Position numbers and translations under genes: made by a program | Source: Verrucomicrobiales bacterium | Lineage (GTDB): Bacteria; Verrucomicrobiota; Verrucomicrobiia; Verrucomicrobiales; DEV007 | Direction: 5' to 3' | Length of the DNA: 64,000 bases | Assembly: GCA_002698785.1 (NCBI GenBank) | Contig: PAAG01000032.1 | Coordinates: 1-64,000, forward strand | The notes under the pieces: model-generated | Databases searched by the model: none | Seen by the model: the letters and a program-made list of their open reading frames with translations, nothing else | What the model was told of the DNA's origin: nothing | Shown here: piece after piece, positions 35,474 through 44,444 of the stretch | Layout of the letters: each line of letters opens with the position of its first letter | Numbering within the stretch: position 1 is the first letter of the stretch

Positions 35474-37861
35474 ATGACACCTAAATCCCTAACCCATCGT
35501 TTTGTGGCAAATCTGCGTTCACTCGCAGGCCTTCATCTTTCCATCATTTTCCTGTTCGGCCTGAACAATCTGGCATCAGCACAGGATGCTGAGACTTCTG
35601 AATCCTCAGAACCGGCGGAAAGTCCGGCAGTGGATACCGAAGCCCCTGCGCCTGAAGCTGAAGTGGCAGCCGATGCAGAGGTCAAGACACTCGATACCAT
35701 CAATGTGGAAAGCACGGCCGCGCCAGAGCCTGCCCCGCGTCCCGCTCCGCGACCCGTACCTGCTCCCGCGCCAGTGCCAGTGCCCGCACCCGTTGTCGAG
35801 CCCGCTCCTGAAATTGAGCCCCTCGTGATTGACGATCAGGTGAACGCCCTCAAGACGGGCACCCCACTCGTCGACATCCCTCGCAGCATCACCATCTTTC
35901 AGGAAGAGCGAATCGAAGATCAGGGAATCATCAACATCTCCGAGATCGTCGACTACACACCAGGTGTTACCAACACACAGGGTGAAGGACACCGTGACGC
36001 TGTTGTTTTCCGCGGCGTTCGTTCTACCGCAGATTTCTACATCGACGGTCTGCGTGACGACGTTCAGTACTACCGTTCACTCTACAATGTCGAGCAGGTC
36101 GAGATCCTCCGTGGTGCGAGTGCCCTCCACTTTGGCCGCGGTGGCACAGGTGGTATCCTGAACCGTTCACTCAAGCGCCCCGTCATCGGCGAGACCTTCG
36201 GCGAATACGGAGTCACTGTCGATACATTCGGAGCGACCTACGAAGAGTTCGACTACAACATGCCGCTCTTCTTCCGCGACGGATACGGCGAAGGAAAAGG
36301 TGGAAAAATGGTCTACCAGGAGCCTTGGGCTGCCGCTCGCATCAATGTCTTCCACGAGTACCTCAGCAACCACCGCGATTTCTACGATGGCAATCGCTAC
36401 GGAGTAAATCCTACCGTCGCATTTGAGCTGGGGCCAGACACTCGCCTCGACCTTTCCTACGAGTTCAACGACCACGAGCGCTTCATCGATCGTGGTATCC
36501 CGACTGGCCTCAACGGTCGTCCAGTCCGCTCGCTCGTCGACACAGTCTTTGGTGATCCGGATCTCAACACCGCGACCTTCCGCTCCCACACTTTCCGTGC
36601 GGATTTGAATCACAAGTTCAATGACAATTGGAAAGGCCGCCTCACTGGTTTCTACGGCGACTACGAGAAGAGCTACCAGAACTTCTACGCATCGGGCTAC
36701 GACCAGGTGAGAAACCTCGTCACCCTCGACGGATACCAGGATAACACCGTCCGCACAAACATGATCTTCTCCGGTGACTTGATCGGTGAGTTCGACACCG
36801 GCGCCATCGGCCACACTGTTATCCTCGGCGCAGAATACGTCCAGACATCCTCCGACCAGAATCGCTTCAACACATTCTGGAATACCACACGCGATGACAA
36901 CGAAGTCTTCAACGCATCGAATTTCCGCCTCAACTGGGGTAGCGGAATCAACGCAGCCGGCGTTCGTGCGACCAACAACTTCAACGCCGATCTCGCCGAC
37001 GACACCCGCGTCGATATCGATGCGCACTCCTTCTACATGCAGGATGAAATCGCGATGACCGAGTGGCTCGACGTCGTTCTCGGAGCGCGCTACGACGCCT
37101 TCTACATCGACGTCTTCAATCCGGTAAATGGAGAAAGAAGAACACGTAGAGACGAAGACGTCACACCTCGCCTCGGCGTTATCCTGAAGCCCATCGAAGA
37201 ACTCTCCTTCTACGGTAGCTACAGCGAATCTTTCCTTCCCCGCAGCGGAGAGCAGTTCGCCAACATCAACGGCACGACCAACGCACTCGATCCTAACACC
37301 TATTCAAACCTCGAAGCCGGCGTAAACTGGAATATCCAGCCCGACCTCGCTCTTCGCCTCTCCATCTTCGAGGCCGAGGAAAGCTCACCTCAAGTCGCCG
37401 ACGCCGACCCGAGCACGCTCGAAGTCGTCGACACCAAGACCACAGGCTTCGAAGCACAGCTGACCGGACAGATCACCGACAACTGGTATATCGCACCCGG
37501 CTACAGCTACCTCGACGGCGAGCAGGTTGACCGCATGGGTTCCACCGGCCTTCGTCCACGCGAGCTTCCCGAGCATACCTTCTCCATCTGGAACAAATTC
37601 CAGCTGACAGAAAAGACCGGCTTCGGACTCGGTGTTGTCTATCAGGATGAGTCCTTCATCGACAACGCGAACACCGCCGTTCTCCCGAGCTACACCCGAG
37701 TCGATGCAGCCGTTTACCACCAGCTCTGCGATCGCCTCCGTCTCCAGGTGAACATCGAAAACCTCTTCGACACCGAATACTTCCCGAGCTCACACAGCAC
37801 CCACCAGGTCACCGTGGGCCGTCCCATCAACGCATCGTTCTCCATTCGGGGAACATTCTAA
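35474..37861 (+). CDS. TonB-dependent siderophore receptor
   Basis: ATG 35474 (not the upstream in-frame start at 35414, which lies in the operator) gives a ~795-residue protein with a signal peptide ending near LNNLASA. Residues ~30-120 are Pro/Ala/Glu-rich with repeated P-A-P-x-P-V-P units, an unusual spacer before the plug. The plug (~130-250) begins with TGTPLVDIPRSITIFQEERI, with D-Y-T-P-G-V-T and G-V-R-S-T-A-D-F-Y-I-D-G-L-R-D, and ends in V-E-I-L-R-G-A-S-A-L-H-F-G-R. The beta-barrel shows alternating aromatic strands and a final NLFDTEYFPSSHSTHQVTVG ... FSIRGTF ending in Phe, as expected. It imports ferric siderophores across the outer membrane using TonB. A terminator follows. Confidence 0.92.
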   Translation: MTPKSLTHRFVANLRSLAGLHLSIIFLFGLNNLASAQDAETSESSEPAESPAVDTEAPAPEAEVAADAEVKTLDTINVESTAAPEPAPRPAPRPVPAPAPVPVPAPVVEPAPEIEPLVIDDQVNALKTGTPLVDIPRSITIFQEERIEDQGIINISEIVDYTPGVTNTQGEGHRDAVVFRGVRSTADFYIDGLRDDVQYYRSLYNVEQVEILRGASALHFGRGGTGGILNRSLKRPVIGETFGEYGVTVDTFGATYEEFDYNMPLFFRDGYGEGKGGKMVYQEPWAAARINVFHEYLSNHRDFYDGNRYGVNPTVAFELGPDTRLDLSYEFNDHERFIDRGIPTGLNGRPVRSLVDTVFGDPDLNTATFRSHTFRADLNHKFNDNWKGRLTGFYGDYEKSYQNFYASGYDQVRNLVTLDGYQDNTVRTNMIFSGDLIGEFDTGAIGHTVILGAEYVQTSSDQNRFNTFWNTTRDDNEVFNASNFRLNWGSGINAAGVRATNNFNADLADDTRVDIDAHSFYMQDEIAMTEWLDVVLGARYDAFYIDVFNPVNGERRTRRDEDVTPRLGVILKPIEELSFYGSYSESFLPRSGEQFANINGTTNALDPNTYSNLEAGVNWNIQPDLALRLSIFEAEESSPQVADADPSTLEVVDTKTTGFEAQLTGQITDNWYIAPGYSYLDGEQVDRMGSTGLRPRELPEHTFSIWNKFQLTEKTGFGLGVVYQDESFIDNANTAVLPSYTRVDAAVYHQLCDRLRLQVNIENLFDTEYFPSSHSTHQVTVGRPINASFSIRGTF

Positions 37862-37897
37862 GACGAGACACCTTCGAGATACTGTTTTCAAAGAAAA

Positions 37898-37927
37898 GGC
37901 CCGCCAGGAATCTGGTGGGCCCTTTTT
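37898..37927 (+). terminator. Rho-independent terminator of the TonB-receptor gene
   Basis: Ten-base-pair stem GGCCCGCCAG (37898-37907) / CTGGTGGGCC (37912-37921) with loop GAAT and one G-U pair, followed by TTTTT. It begins 37 bp after the receptor stop. A close relative occurs at 40893-40921. Confidence 0.92.
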
Positions 37928-38250
37928 GTGTCTAGCGCGACCTATGAAAAATCGCAATCTTTCCACTGGGTCTAAAGTGATTGATTTCGATGGAGAATAC
38001 GGAGCGTGGCATCTTGGCTCCAATTCCCCTGAGTGTTAGGAACATGCAATGTTGGTAGTGGGATATTGTTCTTAGGTATGAGAACCGTAAGTATCCTGTC
38101 GCTTGACATCTATTTCCTTGGAGAACACTTTCCTTTATTCAGTGGGTAGAGCCGAATTCTTGAGATTCAGACCTTGTTAGACAGATTTCTATACTTCTCT
38201 AGTTGATAATGAATAGGTTGGATAGCTGTAAATTGGAGGCGTTTGCCAGA
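37928..38250. other. Intergenic gap
   Basis: About 320 bp between the receptor terminator and the beta-propeller gene. AT-rich in the last 150 bp, consistent with a promoter; no gene, repeat or further hairpin was recognised. Confidence 0.5.
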
Positions 38251-39339
38251 ATGATATCCGGAGTGGCAACGAGAGGGTGGTTAATGTCCGCCTTCGTCAG
38301 CCTGATGTTTGTCGCTTCTGCCCGTGCTGGCACCTGGCCGGGCGCCAATGGTCTCATCACTTTCGAGCTGAATGGCAATATCTGGGTCATTGACCCGGAC
38401 ACTTTGGATAGTCTCCCGATCGCAGTCGGCGGCGATCCTGCGTTTTCACCAGACGGAAATTGGATCGTCTTCACCTCCGAGCGCATGGGAGAGTGGGATC
38501 TCTACATTATACGCCCGGACGGTGCTGACGAAAAGCAAGTCACCAGCAACACGTCGGTGGACGAGTATTTTCCCAGTTGGGTGGACAACGACACGATCAT
38601 CTTCAAATCGCGCGACGATTCTCACAGCGATCCTACGGATCGGCAGTTTGTCACCGTTGATGTCGGCGAGACGCCATCCAGCAACTATACAATAGTAAGA
38701 GGTCCACAGGAAATGGGTGATAACAGCCTCGCTTTTCCAGAAATATCCAGCTTTGGAACCCTTACGTTCACCGAGAACTACCTGCTGCAGGAGTTTTCAT
38801 ACAAAACCGGTATCTGGACAGCCAACGGAGGCGGTACTCCAAAAATGGCGAGCACGTTTGGGGAGACAGCCAATAGCAGTGGTTGGTCTCCTAACGGTCA
38901 AAAGATCGTCTATCCAGAAGCGATCCCTGGCGAGTTCAACATTGATGTCTTCATCAACAACCCTAATGGGGGAGCGCCCTTTAACGTGACCAACTCACCA
39001 TCCCGTTACGAATTTGCACCACGCTTCTCTCCCGATGGTAAGAAGATCGTCTTCAGCGATCAGGAAGACCTGTACATCATCGACACAGATGGCGAGAACG
39101 AGCAAAAAATAGTGAATGCCTCCGGCTTCGGTGCCAACAATCCAGACTGGGGTATCATTCCCGGGACAGAATACACACCTACAGATCCCGCGGCGGCCGC
39201 AATCCGAGCCGCTATCAATCGTAAAATCAAGAAGCTGGTCAGGGCCCTGAAGAAAGCAAAACGCGCGAAAAAGAAACCAAAGATCAAGCGCTTCAGAAAA
39301 AGAATCAGAAAGGCGAAGCAGACCCTTCGCAATGTTTGA
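38251..39339 (+). CDS. Secreted TolB/PD40-like beta-propeller protein with basic tail
   Basis: The ATG at 38251 follows a Shine-Dalgarno-like GGAGG (38236-38240), 10 nt upstream, and precedes the signal peptide (ending near ASARA). The in-frame ATGs at 38203 (upstream) and 38284 are alternatives. The mature part has WD40-like TolB repeats with characteristic D-P-A-F-S-P-D-G-N-W-I-V-F-T-S, W-S-P-N-G-Q-K-I-V-Y-P and R-F-S-P-D-G-K-K-I-V-F-S blades, about five or six. The last ~40 residues form a Lys/Arg-rich amphipathic tail (RKIKKLVRALKKAKRA ... KRFRKRIRKAKQTLRNV) very like that at the end of 33125-34735. Extracellular or periplasmic; ligand unknown. Confidence 0.85.
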   Translation: MISGVATRGWLMSAFVSLMFVASARAGTWPGANGLITFELNGNIWVIDPDTLDSLPIAVGGDPAFSPDGNWIVFTSERMGEWDLYIIRPDGADEKQVTSNTSVDEYFPSWVDNDTIIFKSRDDSHSDPTDRQFVTVDVGETPSSNYTIVRGPQEMGDNSLAFPEISSFGTLTFTENYLLQEFSYKTGIWTANGGGTPKMASTFGETANSSGWSPNGQKIVYPEAIPGEFNIDVFINNPNGGAPFNVTNSPSRYEFAPRFSPDGKKIVFSDQEDLYIIDTDGENEQKIVNASGFGANNPDWGIIPGTEYTPTDPAAAAIRAAINRKIKKLVRALKKAKRAKKKPKIKRFRKRIRKAKQTLRNV

Positions 39340-39411
39340 TCAGGGATTTACTTATTTCAAACCACACTGAATCCCTTCCGCAAGGCACTTGTGGCTCACA
39401 AGGATTGCCGC

Positions 39412-40557
39412 TCACTGTAACCCCTTCAAAAACGCCTGATCTTCTTCTGACAGGTCCGCAATATCATACGTGAACTCCTGGCCGCTCGTGGTGAATTTCA
39501 CCTTCGTCGCAGAGACCTCGGTAATCACCGCCGTAATTGTTTTCCCTTCCTTGTTTGTTAGCTCACGAAACACCGGAAACTTCGACGTCTCATTACTCTT
39601 CGGCGCTGGATCTCCATTCCCTTCGGCTACAGCGTCCTCACCACCAACATACTCGACAGAGCGAAACGAGAACTGCGCAATCATCTCGATATCCTTGCGA
39701 GCGCCTGACAGTTCCATCAGCCATTCTTCCTGACCGCGGACCAGGGACAGAATAAAATTCGACCGTCCATTCGGCTCTATCACCAAGTCATCGAGAGCAA
39801 CTCGCTTTAGTTGCGCCGTGATCGAATCATCCGCCACCTCATAGTCCGTGCGTGCATCCAGCACATACGTTTCATTGTGCATTTCCAGATACTGAGAGAT
39901 CGGCGCCTTCATGGATTCCTCTGGCATCGGGGAATAGCCATCCTTGTAATGCCAGTAGAGCACTCGCATATGAGCCTTTCCGGAATCGTACTCCTGCCTG
40001 ATCTTGTTTACATACTTCCGAGACTCACCGTAGACACTCTCGTCGACCAGCTCCATCGACTTGGGAAAATCCATCGAGAGGTATGTGATCTCATTAGGCA
40101 TCCACTTCGGATCCCGATACGTTTCAAAATTCACATAATCCTGGCTCGGCCTTTCCCAAAGCGTGAGAATCTCGTGCATCTTGTCCGTATCACCCACAAG
40201 CATAAAACCCAGTACCACCGCTATCCCGAACTTCGCACCCGCATACACCAACGCGACAAAAAAACCGGTGATGAAGGGAATGTGAAAAGCAATACGACAG
40301 ATCAAGACTGTGACGAACACCACCGCACCAAAGACCATTCCCATGATCGCTACTGTCTCAATAGTCGGCAAGTAACCCCTCACAAAATCCGGGGCGAAAA
40401 AGTTCAAAGCCAGCTCCAGTGCATACAGCACCATCGCAGCGATCATGATCTGCCAGAAAGCAGCCTCCTCATACTCTCTCCCCAGGAGCTTGACCGCTCC
40501 AAGGAGAACTACATACCCCAGTATCAGGGTCAAAAAAGCGGGTCCAAAAGATGTCAT
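39412..40557 (-). CDS. Membrane protein with C-terminal SHD1-like domain
   Basis: The 381-residue protein has four hydrophobic segments in the first ~125 residues (~5-24, ~35-54, ~68-90, ~95-122), a soluble central region (~130-320), and a C-terminal SHD1-like domain (~330-381: FRELTNKEGKTITAVITEV ... EFTYDIADLSEEDQAFLKGL). The final domain closely resembles the N-terminal one of the 7083-9143 protein, showing a mobile domain used in different architectures. Function unknown; an envelope role is inferred from topology. Confidence 0.75.
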   Translation of the reverse strand: MTSFGPAFLTLILGYVVLLGAVKLLGREYEEAAFWQIMIAAMVLYALELALNFFAPDFVRGYLPTIETVAIMGMVFGAVVFVTVLICRIAFHIPFITGFFVALVYAGAKFGIAVVLGFMLVGDTDKMHEILTLWERPSQDYVNFETYRDPKWMPNEITYLSMDFPKSMELVDESVYGESRKYVNKIRQEYDSGKAHMRVLYWHYKDGYSPMPEESMKAPISQYLEMHNETYVLDARTDYEVADDSITAQLKRVALDDLVIEPNGRSNFILSLVRGQEEWLMELSGARKDIEMIAQFSFRSVEYVGGEDAVAEGNGDPAPKSNETSKFPVFRELTNKEGKTITAVITEVSATKVKFTTSGQEFTYDIADLSEEDQAFLKGLQ

Positions 40558-40718
40558 CGGCGCTGACTATGGAAAACAAACGTAACCAGTGGCAAGAAAA
40601 AGATCGCTACAAATGAGTGTATCTCCTTTTGTTGAGAGGGATCTTCTGGAAAACTCAATACAAACACGCCGAACACCAATCGGAAATCATGAGGTGTTTT
40701 GTTGTGCAACCGGGATTT

Positions 40719-40892
40719 TCTCCTTCTATCCGGCTTGGTATTTCAAGATCAGTTATCGAATCTAGTCAGTGTCCGGGCAGACCGTTCGGGTTCGATAATT
40801 CGTGAGCTGCCGCCCTCCAAAGAGATAACGCATGATACCGTAGTGGAAACTCGGATTCACGCCCCGGAGTTTACCGTTCGCCGTCATCAAGA
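40719..40892 (-). pseudogene. Decayed 3' copy of the trypsin-like protease gene
   Basis: About 170 bp matches 41999-42181 of the neighbouring protease gene at high identity. On the minus strand it reads GGLLMTANGKLRGVNPSFHY and IMRYLFGGRQLTNYRTRTVC, paralleling GGPLMTANGELLGVNVSSHF and IMRYLFGGRKLTNHRTRTVC of the intact gene. The Trp after CPDTD is a stop (TAG). Only the segment downstream of the catalytic Ser remains, so it is non-functional. Confidence 0.85.
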
Positions 40893-40921
40893 GCCCGCCA
40901 GGATTATGGTGGGCCTTTTTT
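40893..40921 (+). terminator. Terminator-like hairpin, relative of the one at 37898
   Basis: Stem GCCCGCCA (40893-40900) / TGGTGGGC (40907-40914), loop GGATTA, followed by C then TTTTTT and GTG. Nearly the same sequence as the TonB-receptor terminator. No plus-strand gene lies immediately upstream; it adjoins the decayed protease fragment, so it was probably brought along by rearrangement. Confidence 0.75.
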
Positions 40922-40951
40922 GTGCTGAAAAAGCAAAACATAACGGAACCT

Positions 40952-41941
40952 TCAGTTGACATAGATAACATCAGAAACCAGTGAAGTTGGCGTGTCTGAT
41001 AGGAACACCACAATGGGAATCGATTTGGATTCGTGACTCTTTGAGAACGTCGTGAATGAAATCGTGAGAACACCATCTTTCAAGGACCCTGAGAAACCGT
41101 TCGTGTTCGCCTCGGAACCGACCGGGACCTTCACAGAACACAGGTAAGGCTGGATTTTCGACTCATTTACTTGAAGCTCAGAAATCATACTTCCTATTTC
41201 GTTAAGCTCGGTCTCTATGCTGGTTTTCTCAGGAAATGACTCGGCCAATTCGAGAAGTTCCTTTCTTCGTGAATGAAGGGTTTTCTTTGCAGCTGCTACG
41301 TGTACGTCCGCTGATGCTCGACGAAAACTGAGAAGGGTCTTCAAAGAGGAGGAATCGAGCGGTAGTAGCTCGAATTTCCCCAGTAGAGAAGTGGCTTGAT
41401 CCGTTCGTCTAGCGGGAACTATTTCAAACATCTCTGTCCTGATCGGATTTTCCACTTTCAGAGGCGCGGCATTAATTGAACATGTGAGAAATGCGCCAGA
41501 GACGAAAAGCAGGGAAACAAAGAGGAACATGCCAACGGTTCTCGGAGCGATGCTTCTATCACTACTGTTTCTGGATGCGCTCAATACTCTCGCCCATAAG
41601 CAAGTGAACAGAGCGAACACCGGGAGAACCAGAATCGCTAACCAGAGGCAATGAAACTTCACTGTGAACAAATATTCTGCCAGCGAAAAAGGCTTGGCGG
41701 CGGCGAAATGCAAATAGAAGCCAGGAATCTCCTCGCTCTCGTAGTCGAGATCAGCGGAGAACCTCATTTTCTTCGGTTGAGCAGCGATACGAAAATAGTG
41801 ATTTGATAGACTAACGCGTACATCCGACCTGGAGAGCGAGAGTTTTGCCTTTTGCCTCGGATTGGTGGCGAGGATAAGCCCTATTACAATCAGGAGAAAA
41901 CTGGTCAAAACGATCATTGGAAAGACGGGGTATCGTTTCAT
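40952..41941 (-). CDS. Membrane protein of unknown function
   Basis: The 329-residue protein has hydrophobic segments at ~8-26, ~93-114 and ~136-156, with a beta-like stretch between the first two and a helical/beta C-terminal domain (~165-329) outside. The segment HSRRKELLELAESFPEKTSI ... ELNEIGSMISELQ suggests a short coiled coil. No family is recognised. It is upstream of the decayed protease fragment and downstream of the intact protease gene, all on the minus strand, and may be co-transcribed with the protease (32-bp gap). Confidence 0.65.
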   Translation of the reverse strand: MKRYPVFPMIVLTSFLLIVIGLILATNPRQKAKLSLSRSDVRVSLSNHYFRIAAQPKKMRFSADLDYESEEIPGFYLHFAAAKPFSLAEYLFTVKFHCLWLAILVLPVFALFTCLWARVLSASRNSSDRSIAPRTVGMFLFVSLLFVSGAFLTCSINAAPLKVENPIRTEMFEIVPARRTDQATSLLGKFELLPLDSSSLKTLLSFRRASADVHVAAAKKTLHSRRKELLELAESFPEKTSIETELNEIGSMISELQVNESKIQPYLCSVKVPVGSEANTNGFSGSLKDGVLTISFTTFSKSHESKSIPIVVFLSDTPTSLVSDVIYVN

Positions 41942-41973
41942 CCTAATAATTCAATAGTGGTAGGGGGAATCAG

Positions 41974-42948
41974 TCAACGTATCGCGACCTCCTGCCGTTG
42001 GTCCTCCTTCTGTTCCGCCCGGTCTTTCAGGATCAATTTCCGAATCCAGTCAGTGTCCGGACAGACCGTCCTGGTACGATGATTAGTGAGTTTTCGTCCC
42101 CCGAAGAGATAGCGCATGATACCGAAGTGGGAACTCACATTCACGCCCAGCAGTTCACCGTTCGCCGTCATCAAGGGGCCGCCACTATCGCCAGCAATTA
42201 TGGGTGCATCACTCAGATAGACTACATGGTGCGCACCTGATATTGGTTTCTTGAAACCTCCACGGTGCAAAATTGCACCGCTGGATTGCGCAGGCTTTCC
42301 TCCACCATATCCAGCAGTAACGACCTCCGCGCCCGGCGACAGTACCGGAGGGCGGAGAAGAGAGAAATGTTTATCGGGACGCAGCGCTGAGTGGATAAGG
42401 GCCATGTCAGGAAGGTTCGGGTCCTTCAGCGTGCCTTTCCAGATCACCCTAACCGGGTGAAGGGTCGTAGCTTCGAGCTCCTGTGTATAATCATCTTGCG
42501 CCACCTCCGTCAGATAGACATGATCGAAATCAACCACGTGTGCCGCTGTGAGAAAATAACCGTCACTCGTGATTGCCGTCGCCGTTCCATTCCCGATAGG
42601 CGGGCGATCCGGGCTGTCGGCCTCCGTATTTCCTGAATCCTCACCACTCGATGACTCTGAAGAAATGCTCAAAGGAAATTCGCACATGAGAATGATCCTC
42701 GTTCGATCCAATGCATAACTCAGAGCACTTTTCTCACCGATTTGCCGAGACTCCCAGCCCTTCATGCTCGCTGACTTGCGAGGGGTTAAAATTTCCCATC
42801 CGGTTTGCTGGTATTCCTCCGCACTCAACGGGTGATGAGAAATCCATCCGAGAAACAGAAGCTGAGTCAGGCCAGCGAGAGCCCCCACGACGAGTAACCA
42901 GCCAACGATTTTTCCACGTGTAGTTCGGAAAAAAGCAGGCATTCTCAT
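41974..42948 (-). CDS. Membrane-anchored trypsin-like serine protease (S1 family)
   Basis: I start at ATG 42948 (MRMPAFFRTTRGKIVGWLL), which places a hydrophobic anchor at ~13-33; the longer frame to 43068 is less likely. The ~324-residue product has H in FLTAAHVVDF (~150), an Asp in NLPDMALIHS (~200), and the nucleophile Ser in IIAGDSGGPLMTANGELLG (~260), the full catalytic triad of a DegP/HtrA-like or general trypsin-like protease. There is no PDZ domain. It probably acts in the periplasm as a quality-control or regulatory protease. A decayed 3' copy lies 1.1 kb away. Confidence 0.87.
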   Translation of the reverse strand: MRMPAFFRTTRGKIVGWLLVVGALAGLTQLLFLGWISHHPLSAEEYQQTGWEILTPRKSASMKGWESRQIGEKSALSYALDRTRIILMCEFPLSISSESSSGEDSGNTEADSPDRPPIGNGTATAITSDGYFLTAAHVVDFDHVYLTEVAQDDYTQELEATTLHPVRVIWKGTLKDPNLPDMALIHSALRPDKHFSLLRPPVLSPGAEVVTAGYGGGKPAQSSGAILHRGGFKKPISGAHHVVYLSDAPIIAGDSGGPLMTANGELLGVNVSSHFGIMRYLFGGRKLTNHRTRTVCPDTDWIRKLILKDRAEQKEDQRQEVAIR

Positions 42949-43090
42949 CGGTCGATGGTGAGTAGGGAAATCTCCTGAAAAAGAACCTACTTGGTTTCGC
43001 TGACACAGAAAAGAAGAAACGGTCGCAGAAATCGTAAAGGGGGGACCGAAAAGCAAATCCAGCGGCATTTTTGAAGTTCAGCGCACACCC

Positions 43091-43372
43091 TTACGGCCCA
43101 AACATCTGCAACAGCAGAAACGAAACCACAGCCCCCGCCGCGCAGAACAGGGGAATTCGAAGCGCTTCCTTGGACTGCACCTTCACTGCGCGAGCAATTC
43201 CGAAAACACCAAAACCAACCATCCCCACGCCATACCACAATGCGGCCGCCTGCTCACCCGGGCTCACATCCGACTGCGATCCAAAAATTGCGATGGGAAT
43301 CCCAACAATGATACTGGCCAGGAAGAGTAGAATCAAAAGAGCAAGCGCCGCTCGATATCGCTTCGCCATCAC
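43091..43372 (-). CDS. Small three-helix membrane protein
   Basis: The 93-residue product has hydrophobic segments at ~8-30, ~45-62 and ~73-90. It starts 3 bp after the stop of the upstream gene (43375), so the two are co-transcribed. No family is recognised. Confidence 0.65.
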   Translation of the reverse strand: MMAKRYRAALALLILLFLASIIVGIPIAIFGSQSDVSPGEQAAALWYGVGMVGFGVFGIARAVKVQSKEALRIPLFCAAGAVVSFLLLQMFGP

Positions 43373-43374
43373 TT

Positions 43375-44028
43375 CTATTCAACCTTTCCGCCACCTCCAT
43401 CGACGGGCTCATTCGCTATCATCACGAATGCTCGTCCCGTTAGCGCAATATCGTCGTATTCACTCTCCGCTGCTTGTTCGGCGAGCACTAGCCCGGCCTC
43501 CTTGTCATACTTTAAGAGAACGTTGAAACATCCTGTCAAAAAATCACAAGTAAACCGAAGGCGCCGCTCTCTGGCAATCTCCTCCGGGCTCGATAGTATG
43601 GGTTCACCCGTCAATGGGTGACCAACATAAACCTTGCGTTCCACCGCCACGACCGCCGGCCCTTGCGGTAAAGCCAGCAATGCCTCGACCAGAGCCTTCG
43701 TCTTGGACACCGTGTATTCCGTTGCAATGTCTTCCGCTGAGATCGTTTGAAAGAGACTTTGGTAATAGTAGTCTCGATAGTTTCTCCCTTCATCATCCAC
43801 GAGGAAATCCACCAGCACCCAGAGTTTTCTCTCAAGAGAGAGTTCACCATCAGGAGACAAAAACCTCCTTTGGATTTGCACCTTCGCATGACTTGTCAGA
43901 GGAGCTAGCGCCTGCTTCTCTATCTCGTGATCCTGACCCTCCCACGGATCGGCAAACTCTGGAGACGCCACGGAAAAGCTTTGAAATACAACGAGAAGTG
44001 AAAGAATCAGAACGTGGCGGGATTTCAT
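43375..44028 (-). CDS. Secreted hypothetical protein
   Basis: The 217-residue protein has a signal peptide (hydrophobic ~6-20, cleavage after SVAS or nearby), then a mostly helical, acidic mature chain with phrases such as SLERKLWVLVDFLVDDEGRN and RERRLRFTCDFLTGCFNVLL. Two Cys (~177, ~182) may form a disulfide. It forms an operon with the small membrane protein downstream. No family is recognised. Confidence 0.6.
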   Translation of the reverse strand: MKSRHVLILSLLVVFQSFSVASPEFADPWEGQDHEIEKQALAPLTSHAKVQIQRRFLSPDGELSLERKLWVLVDFLVDDEGRNYRDYYYQSLFQTISAEDIATEYTVSKTKALVEALLALPQGPAVVAVERKVYVGHPLTGEPILSSPEEIARERRLRFTCDFLTGCFNVLLKYDKEAGLVLAEQAAESEYDDIALTGRAFVMIANEPVDGGGGKVE

Positions 44029-44075
44029 TCGAAACAGAGCGTATCAGGCCAAGGTGAAATTTCTCCAGTTATAGG

Positions 44076-44303
44076 TCATGTAATCGGTTTTGGCTTCTTA
44101 ACGCACGCCAGAGTCGTAATGGCGCCCAGATACGGAACCAGAAAGACAAGCAGGATCCAAAGAGGAGTCGCCGATCCAGAGGTGAACTTGGCAGCCTTAC
44201 GAATCGCCAATACCGCTAGGACTAACCAGACCAGAAAGGTGGATATCTGGATGATAATAAACAGAGGCGTTACCCCAAACGAATAGTCAATTTCTTCCTC
44301 CAT
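44076..44303 (-). CDS. Small PLDc_N-like two-helix membrane protein
   Basis: The 75-residue product has two hydrophobic helices (~10-30 and ~46-66) with the phrase PLWILLVFLVPYLGAI, resembling the PLDc_N (phospholipase D nuclease N-terminal) two-helix family, which is often an accessory membrane protein. Similar in design to 17170-17409. Function unknown. Confidence 0.6.
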   Translation of the reverse strand: MEEEIDYSFGVTPLFIIIQISTFLVWLVLAVLAIRKAAKFTSGSATPLWILLVFLVPYLGAITTLACVKKPKPIT

Positions 44304-44444
44304 ACCTCCAGCAGCCTACAGAGCAAAGAAACGCCTTTCAATTCCAAACACGTAATCTGTTTGTAAAACACTGCTCGACCGACCGCGGTGATTAGCGGCT
44401 GTCTAACAAGCTAGGTTTCACCGAGGGAGCATTAACTATCCGAA

